Source: Microbacterium testaceum
GTDB lineage: Bacteria > Actinomycetota > Actinomycetes > Actinomycetales > Microbacteriaceae
NCBI RefSeq assembly: GCF_006539145.1
Contig: NZ_BJML01000008.1
Location: 124,001 to 188,000 of the forward strand
Direction: 5' to 3'
Length of the DNA: 64,000 nt
How positions within the stretch are numbered: position 1 is the stretch's first letter; each line of letters starts with the position of its first letter. Shown one piece after another: positions 19,587 through 27,341 of this stretch. Both the position numbers and the translations under genes were made by a program. The notes beneath the pieces are model-generated. The model had not been told where the DNA came from and made no database searches. It saw nothing but the letters and a program-made list of their open reading frames with translations.

Positions 19587-20419
19587 CCGACGACGAGCTC
19601 GCCCCCGTCACCGCGTGGTGGGCCACAGCCATCACCCGCATCCAGCCGGGGGAGATCGCGTTCCGCGGCCGCCCCGTGCAGGATCTCATCGGCACGACCG
19701 GTTTCGTCGAGACGATCTGGCTCATGGTCACCGGAGGGGTCCTCGATCCCGAGCGCGGCAGGCTGCTCGAGGCGACGCTGGTGGCGAGCGTCGACCACGG
19801 GCCCCAGGCACCCTCGATCGCGAGCGCGCGCATGGCCGCGACGTGCGGTGTGGGCATCAACTCGGCGATGGCGAACGGCATCAACGTGCTGGGCGATACC
19901 CACGGGGGTGCCGGGCAGCAGTGCGTGGCGATGCTGAATCGGATGGTCCAGACCCACGGGGCCGAGGGGCGTTCCCTGGATGATCTCGCTCGCGAAGAAC
20001 TCGCTCAGCACCGCGCGCGCGGTGCTTTCGTGCCGGGCTTCGGCCACCGCTTCCATCCGGTCGACCCCCGCCGAGATCCTCTCCTGGCACTCGTGGAGCA
20101 GGCCGTGGCCTCCGGGGCGATCCCCGGCGACCATCTGCGCGCAGGCCTCGCGGTCGAGCGAGCGCTCGCGTCCCGGGGCGTCCCGATGAACATCGACGGC
20201 ATCTCGGCCATCGTCTACGGGGAGCTCGGGGTGGAGCCCGAACTGGCGCGGGGGCTCTTCGTGCTCGCCCGGTCGGTGGGCATCCTCGCCCACGCGTGGG
20301 AGGAGACCGGCTCGGGCAGACGGATCAAGGGTCCTCTCCCTCCGCCGCTGCTGGCCGACTACACCGGACCGGAGGTCGTCGACGCCCGACCCCGCGACAC
20401 CGGGCGTACGGGCCCCTGA
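19583..20419 (+). CDS. Citrate synthase family protein, citryl-CoA lyase-like
   Basis: This 278-residue protein is a short citrate synthase-fold enzyme. It keeps the catalytic set: His72 in VDHGPQAPS, His107 in DTHGGAG, His155 in PGFGHRFHPVDPR and Asp205 in NIDGISA. Full-length citrate synthases exceed 370 residues; this shorter form matches citryl-CoA lyase (CcsB/CitE-alternative) and related (R)-specific lyases. Overlapping the CoA-transferase gene by 4 bases, it likely cleaves a 3-hydroxyacyl-CoA made by that enzyme into acetyl-CoA (or a similar acyl-CoA) and a 2-oxoacid. The exact substrate, such as citryl-CoA or citramalyl-CoA, is inference. Confidence 0.82.
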   Translation: MTDDELAPVTAWWATAITRIQPGEIAFRGRPVQDLIGTTGFVETIWLMVTGGVLDPERGRLLEATLVASVDHGPQAPSIASARMAATCGVGINSAMANGINVLGDTHGGAGQQCVAMLNRMVQTHGAEGRSLDDLAREELAQHRARGAFVPGFGHRFHPVDPRRDPLLALVEQAVASGAIPGDHLRAGLAVERALASRGVPMNIDGISAIVYGELGVEPELARGLFVLARSVGILAHAWEETGSGRRIKGPLPPPLLADYTGPEVVDARPRDTGRTGP

Positions 20420-20475
20420 CGGAGAAGGGATGCCGTCAGTGGAATAGATCGATACGCCCGGTGGTTGCACGCGAT

Positions 20476-21159
20476 ATGACGGATGCCATCAAGATCGACG
20501 TGTGGAGCGACATCGCCTGCCCCTGGTGCTACATCGGCAAGCGGAACCTCGAGAACGGCCTGGCCGCGACCGCGTCGGATGACGATGCCCCGGTCGTCGA
20601 GATCGAGTACCACTCGTTCGAGCTCTCGCCCGATACCCCGGAGGACTTCGATGGGGGAGAGGTCGACTACCTCTCACAGCACAAGGGCATTTCCCCCGAG
20701 TCGGCTCGCGAGATGCTCGACCGCGTCACCGGCGTCGCCGCCGACGCGGGGCTCGCCTACCGTTTCGACATCTTGAAGCACACGAACACCGTCAAGGCGC
20801 ACGAACTGCTGCACTTCGCGAAAGAGAACGGCAAGCAGCTCGAGCTGGCCGAGGTGCTCATGTCGGCATACTTCCTCGAGGGCAAGCACGTCGGGCGCGA
20901 CGACGACCTCGTCGCCCTCGCGGTCGCGGTCGGCCTCGACGGCGACGCCGCCCGCGATGCGCTCACCTCGCAGCGGTTCCGCGCGGCGGTCCGTGCCGAC
21001 CAGGAGCAGGCTCGCCAATTCGGTATCACCGGCGTTCCCTTCTTCGTCATCGACGGCAAGTACGGCGTCAGCGGTGCCCAGCCCGTCGAAGCATTCACGC
21101 AGATCGCCCGACAGGTATGGGGCGAGCGTCGCGAGGCATCCGAGACCGCCGACGCGTGA
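20476..21159 (+). CDS. DsbA family oxidoreductase (FrnE-like)
   Basis: This 227-residue thioredoxin-fold protein has a CPWC active site (C15-C18) and the FrnE-type text VWSDIACPWCYIGKRNLE, then KAHELLHFA and the cis-proline segment FGITGVPFFVID. No signal peptide is present, so it acts in the cytoplasm, as a disulfide isomerase or glutathione-S-transferase kappa-like enzyme. The start is tentative: ATG 20476 lacks a strong ribosome site, and GTG 20461 is in frame. It lies 56 bases after the catabolic operon and may not belong to it. Confidence 0.88.
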   Translation: MTDAIKIDVWSDIACPWCYIGKRNLENGLAATASDDDAPVVEIEYHSFELSPDTPEDFDGGEVDYLSQHKGISPESAREMLDRVTGVAADAGLAYRFDILKHTNTVKAHELLHFAKENGKQLELAEVLMSAYFLEGKHVGRDDDLVALAVAVGLDGDAARDALTSQRFRAAVRADQEQARQFGITGVPFFVIDGKYGVSGAQPVEAFTQIARQVWGERREASETADA

Positions 21160-21238
21160 GGCTCCTCCCCAGCCGTGCCCGTTTCCCCTTCGCCCGGGGC
21201 GGGCACCGCTGTCGCTATCCGTCTGGGACAATGGTGCA

Positions 21239-22405
21239 GTGAACACGGCAATGGCTCCGACGCGGTCTCTCCGCATCGGCAACATCGAACTCGACGCTCC
21301 CGTCGTGCTCGCCCCGATGGCCGGCATCACGAACACGGCGTTCCGTCGTCTGTGTCGCGAATACGGGGCCGGTCTCTACGTGAGCGAGATGATCACGACG
21401 CGCGCTCTCGTCGAGCGCAACGAGACGACCATGCGTCTGATCCGCCACCACGAATCCGAGACCCCGCGGTCGATCCAGCTCTACGGTGTGGATCCCGCGA
21501 CGGTCGAGGCGGCGGTGAAGATGATCGTCGACGAAGACCACGCCGACCACATCGACCTCAACTTCGGCTGCCCGGTCCCCAAGGTCACCCGCCGCGGCGG
21601 GGGAGCCGCCCTGCCCTGGAAGACGTCGCTCTTCCGTGAGATCGTCGAGCGGGCCGTGGGAGCCGCGGGCGACATCCCGCTGACCATCAAGATGCGCAAG
21701 GGCATCGACGCCGACCACCTGACCTACCTCGAGGCCGGGCGCATCGCCGAGGGCGCGGGCGTCGCCTCGATCGCGCTGCACGCGCGCACGGCATCCGAGT
21801 TCTATTCAGGTCATGCCGACTGGGCCGCGATCTCCACGCTCAAAGAGACCGTGACGAGCGTCCCGGTGCTCGGCAACGGCGACATCTGGTCGGCCGACGA
21901 CGCGGTACGCATGATGGACGAGACCGGCTGCGACGGTGTCGTCGTCGGTCGCGGCTGCCTCGGCCGCCCCTGGCTGTTCGGCGATCTCGCGCGCGCACTC
22001 GGCGGCCCCGACGCAGCACACGGCGAGCCCGTCGACGCGACGCTCGGCTTCGTGGCCCGCGCCTTCCGTCGCCATGCCGAGTTGCTCGTGGAGTTCTTCG
22101 ACGACGAGGGCCGCGGATGCCGTGACATCCGCAAGCACGTCGCCTGGTACTTCAAGGGCTACCCGGTCGGCGGTGAGTTGCGTGCCGCCCTCGCGACCGC
22201 CTCGACCCTCGACGAGATCGACGAGCTGCTCGCCACGATGGAGCTCGACGCGCCGTACCCCGGGGCCGCGGCCGAGGGGCAGCGTGGACGCGCGGGAACG
22301 CCGAAGCGCCCCGCTCTTCCCGACGGGTGGCTCGACTCCCGCGACATCGGCCACGACGCCGGCCGTGAGCTCGCCGCGGCGGAATTGCACCACAGTGGCG
22401 GTTGA
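21239..22405 (+). CDS. dusB: tRNA-dihydrouridine synthase
   Basis: This flavoenzyme reduces uridine to dihydrouridine in the tRNA D-loop using FMN and NADPH. The 388-residue protein has APMAGITNTAFR, the catalytic Cys in LNFGCPVPKVTRRGGGAALP (shown as NFGCPVPKV), KMRKGID, LHARTASEFYSG, and the phosphate-binding VLGNGDIW and GRGCLGRPWLF. The C-terminal helical domain is present. GTG 21239 is used; ATG 21251 is an alternative. It overlaps dgt by 11 bases, and dusB-dgt-dnaG is a conserved actinobacterial order. Confidence 0.93.
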   Translation: MNTAMAPTRSLRIGNIELDAPVVLAPMAGITNTAFRRLCREYGAGLYVSEMITTRALVERNETTMRLIRHHESETPRSIQLYGVDPATVEAAVKMIVDEDHADHIDLNFGCPVPKVTRRGGGAALPWKTSLFREIVERAVGAAGDIPLTIKMRKGIDADHLTYLEAGRIAEGAGVASIALHARTASEFYSGHADWAAISTLKETVTSVPVLGNGDIWSADDAVRMMDETGCDGVVVGRGCLGRPWLFGDLARALGGPDAAHGEPVDATLGFVARAFRRHAELLVEFFDDEGRGCRDIRKHVAWYFKGYPVGGELRAALATASTLDEIDELLATMELDAPYPGAAAEGQRGRAGTPKRPALPDGWLDSRDIGHDAGRELAAAELHHSGG

Positions 22406-23729
22406 GGTCTCACCGGCGGTCTCCCGCCCCGTCGGCTACGACGACGCCGATGCCGCCCGCTTCCACATCGAGAACCATCGCTCCCAGCGCGATGACTTCG
22501 CGCGCGACCGTGCGCGCGTGCTGCATTCCGCTGCTCTGCGTCGTCTCGCCGCGAAGACCCAGGTACTGAGCCCCGCGAGCCCCGCCGACTTCGCCCGCAA
22601 CCGCCTCACGCACTCGCTCGAGGTCGCGCAGGTGGGCCGCGAGCTCGCGACGGCGCTGCAGCTGTCGCCCGACGTGGTCGACACCGCGTGCCTGAGCCAC
22701 GACCTGGGCCACCCGCCCTTCGGGCACAACGGAGAGCGTGCGCTCAACGACTGGGCTGCCGACATCGGGGGGTTCGAGGGCAATGCGCAGACGCTGCGCA
22801 TCCTCACGCGCCTCGAGCCGAAGACCTTCGGCTCCGACGGCGAGCCCTTCGGCCTCAACCTCACCCGCTCGAGTCTTGACGCCACCTGCAAGTACCCGTG
22901 GACCATCGACGAGCCCGTCCCCGACCCGGGCGGGCGCCTGAAGTTCGGCGTCTACCCCGACGACGAGCCGGTCTTCCACTGGATGCGCGGGGGAGCACCC
23001 GCGCGTCAGCGCTGCATCGAGGCCGAGGTCATGGACCTGTCGGACGACATCGCGTACTCGGTGCACGATTTCGAGGACGCGGTCGTCAACCGCTACGTCG
23101 ACCCCGCGCGACTGGCCTCACGGGTCGGCCGCGAGGGCTTGCTCGACGCGATCCAGCGGTGGGTCGGCTACGACTTCGTCCGCGACGATCTCGCCGCCGG
23201 CCTCGAACGGCTGATGGCGATGCCCGAATGGATCCACTCCTTCGATGGCACGCGTCCCGCTCTCGCGCGGCTCAAGAACCTCACCTCCGACCTCATCGGG
23301 CGTTTCGCCCGCGCCGCCACCGCGGCGACCCGCGCGGCGCATCCCGCCGATCAGCTGACCCGGTATCGCGCGCACGTCATCGTTCCCACAGAGGTCGAGG
23401 TCGAGATGGCCGTGCTCAAGGGCATCATCGGCGCGACGGTCGTCTCCATCGACGGTCGTAAGGTGCTGTACCGCGAGCAGCGCCACGTGCTGAAGCGCTT
23501 GGCATCCGCCCTTTGGGAGAACCCGGGGGCCCTCGACGCCCTGCACGCACCCGACTTCGCCGCCGCCGCCGACGACGCGGCCCGCCGCCGCGTGGTCGTC
23601 GACCAGGTCGCCAGTCTCACCGATCAGCTCGCGATCGCGTGGCACGGACGCCTCGTCGGAGAAGTGGATGCCGCAGAGCTCGGTGTCTGGGCGCCCGGTG
23701 CCCGCGCCGCTCGAGGAGCGGATGCCTGA
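22395..23729 (+). CDS. dgt: Deoxyguanosinetriphosphate triphosphohydrolase
   Basis: This HD-domain enzyme hydrolyses dGTP (and related dNTPs) to the nucleoside and triphosphate. The 444-residue protein carries the metal site His73 (RNRLTHS) and His102-Asp103 in CLSHDLGHPPFGH, and a later aspartate in VMDLSDDIAYSVHD. The C-terminal dGTPase region is complete. GTG 22395 overlaps the dusB 3' end, and the stop overlaps the dnaG start by one base. Coupling to primase hints at a shared link to replication and dNTP levels. Confidence 0.94.
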   Translation: MAVEVSPAVSRPVGYDDADAARFHIENHRSQRDDFARDRARVLHSAALRRLAAKTQVLSPASPADFARNRLTHSLEVAQVGRELATALQLSPDVVDTACLSHDLGHPPFGHNGERALNDWAADIGGFEGNAQTLRILTRLEPKTFGSDGEPFGLNLTRSSLDATCKYPWTIDEPVPDPGGRLKFGVYPDDEPVFHWMRGGAPARQRCIEAEVMDLSDDIAYSVHDFEDAVVNRYVDPARLASRVGREGLLDAIQRWVGYDFVRDDLAAGLERLMAMPEWIHSFDGTRPALARLKNLTSDLIGRFARAATAATRAAHPADQLTRYRAHVIVPTEVEVEMAVLKGIIGATVVSIDGRKVLYREQRHVLKRLASALWENPGALDALHAPDFAAAADDAARRRVVVDQVASLTDQLAIAWHGRLVGEVDAAELGVWAPGARAARGADA

Positions 23730-25567
23730 TGCCCCGCATCCGCCAGTCCGACGTCGATGAGGTCAAGGCGAGGGTCAACATCGCCGACATCGTCGGTGAG
23801 CGCGTCGCGCTGAAGTCGGCCGGCGTCGGCTCGATGAAGGGTCTCTGCCCCTTCCACGACGAGCGGAGCCCCAGCTTCCACGTGCGCCCGCAGGTCGGGT
23901 ACTACCACTGCTTCGGCTGCGGTGAGTCGGGCGACGTGTATTCGTTCCTGCGCGCGATGGACCATGTCTCGTTCACCGAAGCGGTCGAGCGCATGGCGGC
24001 GCGCGTCGGGTACACGCTCCACTACGAAGACGGCGGGCCCGCGCCCGAGACGACCGGCCGCTCGCGGCTGTACGCCGCGAACGCCGCCGCGGCGGAGTAC
24101 TTCCGCGCCCAGCTCATGACACCCGAAGCAGACACGGGCCGACGCTTTCTCGGAGACCGCGGCTTCGACGCCGGCGCGGCCGCGCACTTCGGCGTCGGCT
24201 ACGCCCCCAAGGGCTGGTCGCATCTCATGGATCACTTGCTCGCGCAGAAGTTCACGCGTGACGAACTGTTGCAGGCGGGACTCGTGTCCCAGGGGCAGCG
24301 CGGGGTGTATGACCGGTTCCGCGGCCGCTTGGTATGGCCGATCCGCGACATCACCGGGCAGGTCATCGGGTTCGGCGCGCGCAAACTCTACGAGGACGAC
24401 CAGGGCCCGAAGTACCTGAACACCCCCGAGACGCCCATCTACAAGAAGGCGCAGGTGCTGTACGGCCTCGACCTCGCCAAGCGCGACATCTCGCGCTCGC
24501 ACCGCGTCGTCGTGGTCGAGGGGTATACCGACGTCATGGCGTGTCACCTCGCCGGCATCACCACCGCGATCGCCTCGTGCGGCACCGCTTTCGGCAGCGA
24601 CCACATCACCGTCCTGCGGCGGGTGATGGGAGACGACAGCTCGGCCGGCGAGGTCGTCTTCACCTTCGACCCCGATGCCGCGGGGCAGAAGGCGGCGCTG
24701 CGCGCCTTCGCCGATGAGAAGCGTTTCGCGGCGCAGACGTATGTCGCCGTGGCCCCCGAGGGCCTCGATCCGTGCGACCTGCGCCTCCAGCGGGGTGATG
24801 GTGCGGTACGCGCGCTCATGGAGAACAAGGCGCCGATGTTCGAGTTCGTCATCGACCAGCGACTGAGGGACTTCGATCTCTCCAGTGTCGAGGGCCGTGC
24901 CGGTGCCCTGCGTGCGGCCGCGCCGATCGTCGCCGATATCCGCGACCCGGCCCTGCGTCCGGGGTACGTCCGTGTGCTCGCGCGCCGCCTCGGCCTCGAC
25001 ATGCCCGAGGTGCAGTCGGCCGTGGAACGCGCCGCGCGCGGCCTCGATCGCGCCGAGAAGCGCGATACGCGCAAGGACTCCGATCCCGCCCCGGTGGCGA
25101 TCTCGGTGACGATGGCGTCGCTGCCCAACAACCGCGACGTCGCGCTCGAGCGCGGCGCGATGATGGCGTTCCTGCAGTACGGGCACCGCATCGAGCCCGA
25201 AGTCTTCCTGCGGGCCCTGCAGACGCCGTTCACGCACCCGGCTCTCGAGGCGGTCCGCAGCTCCCTGGCATCCACCGATCTGTCGCAGCCCGGATGGGCC
25301 GTCGCCGCGGTCGAAGCCGTGCGCGAGCCCTTCCGCTCGCTCGCGGCCGAACTGCTGACCGCCGAGTTCCCCGCACGAACCGAGGAGGGCGCCGTCGCCT
25401 CGGCGAACGATCTCGCTCGCGGTCTGCTCGTGCGCGAGCTCGAGCGCGAGAAGAGCGAGTTGCTCCGCGGGATTCAGCGCGTTCCCGCCGATTCCGACGA
25501 GGGCAAGCGCCTGCGGTTCCGGCTGCGCGAGCTCGACGCCGACCGCCAGCGCCTCATCGCCTCCTGA
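23729..25567 (+). CDS. dnaG: DNA primase
   Basis: DnaG makes RNA primers for DNA replication. The 612-residue protein has the zinc-binding domain with C40, H43, C61 and C64 (GLCPFHDERSPSF, HCFGCGESGDVY), a TOPRIM domain with VVVVEGYTDVM and the FDPDAAGQKA acidic motif, and a C-terminal helical region that would bind DnaB helicase. Length is normal. The ATG shares a base with the dgt stop. It ends the dusB-dgt-dnaG operon. Confidence 0.97.
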   Translation: MPRIRQSDVDEVKARVNIADIVGERVALKSAGVGSMKGLCPFHDERSPSFHVRPQVGYYHCFGCGESGDVYSFLRAMDHVSFTEAVERMAARVGYTLHYEDGGPAPETTGRSRLYAANAAAAEYFRAQLMTPEADTGRRFLGDRGFDAGAAAHFGVGYAPKGWSHLMDHLLAQKFTRDELLQAGLVSQGQRGVYDRFRGRLVWPIRDITGQVIGFGARKLYEDDQGPKYLNTPETPIYKKAQVLYGLDLAKRDISRSHRVVVVEGYTDVMACHLAGITTAIASCGTAFGSDHITVLRRVMGDDSSAGEVVFTFDPDAAGQKAALRAFADEKRFAAQTYVAVAPEGLDPCDLRLQRGDGAVRALMENKAPMFEFVIDQRLRDFDLSSVEGRAGALRAAAPIVADIRDPALRPGYVRVLARRLGLDMPEVQSAVERAARGLDRAEKRDTRKDSDPAPVAISVTMASLPNNRDVALERGAMMAFLQYGHRIEPEVFLRALQTPFTHPALEAVRSSLASTDLSQPGWAVAAVEAVREPFRSLAAELLTAEFPARTEEGAVASANDLARGLLVRELEREKSELLRGIQRVPADSDEGKRLRFRLRELDADRQRLIAS

Positions 25568-25622
25568 GCGGGCGCCCCGCGCGCCGCTGGCATCCCTCGT
25601 TGTCGTCGGGGAGGATGAGGGA

Positions 25623-26396
25623 ATGCCCCGGACCCTCGACACCGACGTCGCCCTTCGAGCAGACGACCTGTCTCTGGCGCGCAGCGGCGTGCGCGTGATC
25701 GACGGGATCACCTTCACGCTCCCCGCCGGACGCACCCTGATCGTGCAGGGAGCGACGGGGGCGGGAAAGACCTCGCTCGTCTCGCTGCTGGCCGGCCACC
25801 CCGACGACGGGCTGACGGTGGTCGGGGGAGACGCCCGCGTGCACGGCATCTCCGCCCGGCGCCCGGGACGTGCGCGTCGCGAGTGGACCTTCCACACCGG
25901 CTACCTGCCGCAGGGAGCGGGTGCAGCTCTCCCTTCCCGCTTGACCGTGCAGGACGTCATCGCCGAGCCCATCACCAGTCGCGACCGCAAAGTCAACACG
26001 CGCGCTCTCGCCGTGCGCGTGGCGACCCTCCTCGACGAGATGGAGCTGCCGCTCGGCACGGCCCCGAAATACCCCTACGAGCTGAGTGCCGGTATGCGTC
26101 AGCGCGTCGCCCTGGCGCGCGCGCTCGTTCTGGAGCCGCGCCTGTTCGTCGCGGATGACCTGTACGCCAACCTCGACCTCGAGGTGCGCGCGGCCGCTCG
26201 CGCGTCGATCACACGCCGACGCGACGGGCGCGGAATGGCCTCGCTGATCGTGACGAACGACGCCGATGCCCCGAGAGACCTGGATGCCGATGTGCTCGTG
26301 CTGCACGCCGGTCACGCCGTGGGGCTCGGCCACGGCGACCAGGCGGTGCAGTGGACTCCGGACGGCACGCCCGAGAGGCGGATTTCGACGGGCTGA
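25623..26396 (+). CDS. Orphan ABC transporter ATP-binding protein with altered catalytic motifs
   Basis: This 257-residue nucleotide-binding domain has a Walker A (GATGAGKT, 43-50) and a signature motif LSAGM (154-158) like LSGGQ. The Walker B is LFVADD (174-179), so the catalytic glutamate is replaced by Asp179, and the H-loop histidine is Asn212 (VTND). These changes suggest weak or no ATP hydrolysis. No permease or binding-protein gene is adjacent. It resembles ABC ATPases of the oligopeptide or lipoprotein-export type, but could serve a regulatory role. Confidence 0.88.
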   Translation: MPRTLDTDVALRADDLSLARSGVRVIDGITFTLPAGRTLIVQGATGAGKTSLVSLLAGHPDDGLTVVGGDARVHGISARRPGRARREWTFHTGYLPQGAGAALPSRLTVQDVIAEPITSRDRKVNTRALAVRVATLLDEMELPLGTAPKYPYELSAGMRQRVALARALVLEPRLFVADDLYANLDLEVRAAARASITRRRDGRGMASLIVTNDADAPRDLDADVLVLHAGHAVGLGHGDQAVQWTPDGTPERRISTG

Positions 26397-26458
26397 TTTT
26401 TCCGCCGCCCCCGCGTGCTGTTAGTATCGTGGGGTTGCCCGCCGCAAGGTGAGCATGA

Positions 26459-26534
26459 TCCTCGGTAGCTCAATTGGCAGAGCAATCGGCTGTTAACCGA
26501 TAGGTTCTTGGTTCGAGTCCAAGCCGGGGAGCCA
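26459..26534 (+). tRNA. tRNA-Asn (GTT)
   Basis: The gene folds as a normal cloverleaf. The acceptor TCCTCGG pairs with CCGGGGA (one G-T pair), the D-arm is GCTCAATTGGCAGAGC, the anticodon loop CTGTTAA has GTT at its centre, and the T-arm is CTTGG-TTCGAGT-CCAAG. The 3' CCA is encoded at 26532-26534. A hairpin terminator follows two bases later. Confidence 0.96.
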
Positions 26535-26536
26535 CG

Positions 26537-26566
26537 GAAGGCCCGACGCACGATCGTCGGGCCTTC
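26537..26566 (+). terminator. Terminator hairpin after tRNA-Asn
   Basis: GAAGGCCCGACG and CGTCGGGCCTTC form a perfect 12-base-pair stem with a 6-base loop, directly after the tRNA. Only a short T-rich run (TTCGTCG) follows, as is common in high-GC Actinobacteria. Confidence 0.8.
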
Positions 26567-26641
26567 GTCGTCGTCAGACTGCGCAGATCGTCAGGTCGTG
26601 GTGAGCCGGCCCGCTCGGGAGAAAGCCCCGCACGACACCCT

Positions 26642-26791
26642 TCAGGCGGGGTCGGAGTCAGCGTCGGGCTCGAGCCGCTGCTCCTCGCGGTGTGCGGGGC
26701 TCTGCTCCATGTCGGGATCGATCGACGTGTCGTCTCGATCGGCCTTCTGGGCGGCGGGGTCGGGGATGGGAAGTCGGTCCGGATCGCTCAT
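26642..26791 (-). CDS. Small acidic Asp/Pro-rich protein, 49 residues
   Basis: I do not recognise a family. The frame starts MSDPDRLPIPDPAAQKADRD and continues with a glutamate- and aspartate-rich tail to EPDADSDPA. Third codon positions are almost all G or C, matching the local coding bias, which supports a real gene. The product would be soluble, disordered and strongly acidic, with 13 Asp and 5 Glu or so. No clear Shine-Dalgarno is visible. It sits alone between tRNA-Asn and a lipoprotein gene. Confidence 0.6.
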   Translation of the reverse strand: MSDPDRLPIPDPAAQKADRDDTSIDPDMEQSPAHREEQRLEPDADSDPA

Positions 26792-26914
26792 GCCGGCAAC
26801 CGAACCACCGCGCTCGGGGGTTCGTCGCGCCCGTTGACACAGGCGCCGACCCGCCGAAACGCGCTCGCCTGTGGGCTCACCTGCTCGCGCGGGAGGCGTG
26901 CCTACACTCGGGGC

Positions 26915-27325
26915 ATGCGTCGCGCACTCGTCCTGGTCGCCTCCTGCATGTCGATCTGCCTTCTCGCGGGTTGCGGGTGGGTTCGCCCCGACGTCGTCGA
27001 CCGCGCCGACGATGTCAGCGTCACGGGCGGAACGTGCCGCATCGAGTGGTGGTTGGCCGCGCTGAACGATGGTGCGACAGGCGAGGCGTGGGGCGTCGCG
27101 CGTGAGGCGCTCGCTTCATCGAGGGTCGACGAAGCGCAGCTGTCCGAATGGAGAGAACTTCTCCTGCTCGACGACGACGTCACCTGGCCGTCGCCGGGCC
27201 GCCTCGACGGTGCCGCACACCGCGAGGCCGTTCGTGCCGATGTACGCGACGCCTTGGCTGTTGCGGGGTTCCTCGATAGCGATCGCGTCATCGAGGTCTT
27301 CTCGTCACAGCTCTGTACGGTGTGA
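26915..27325 (+). CDS. Small lipoprotein of unknown function
   Basis: The 136-residue product begins with a basic N-terminus, a hydrophobic segment and a lipobox, LLAGC, so Cys21 or so would be lipidated and the protein anchored outside the membrane. The mature domain (about 115 residues) has Trp-rich text (RIEWWLAALNDGATGEAW) and a helical C-terminus; no known family is apparent. It is convergent with the kinase gene, with only 16 bases between stops. Confidence 0.8.
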   Translation: MRRALVLVASCMSICLLAGCGWVRPDVVDRADDVSVTGGTCRIEWWLAALNDGATGEAWGVAREALASSRVDEAQLSEWRELLLLDDDVTWPSPGRLDGAAHREAVRADVRDALAVAGFLDSDRVIEVFSSQLCTV

Positions 27326-27341
27326 CACTCCGGCGGGCACG

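Noticed and set aside
23624..25897. A 757-codon minus-strand frame opposite dnaG
   Set aside because: dnaG on the plus strand has all primase motifs; the opposite frame is His/Arg/Glu-rich low-complexity text typical of antisense frames.
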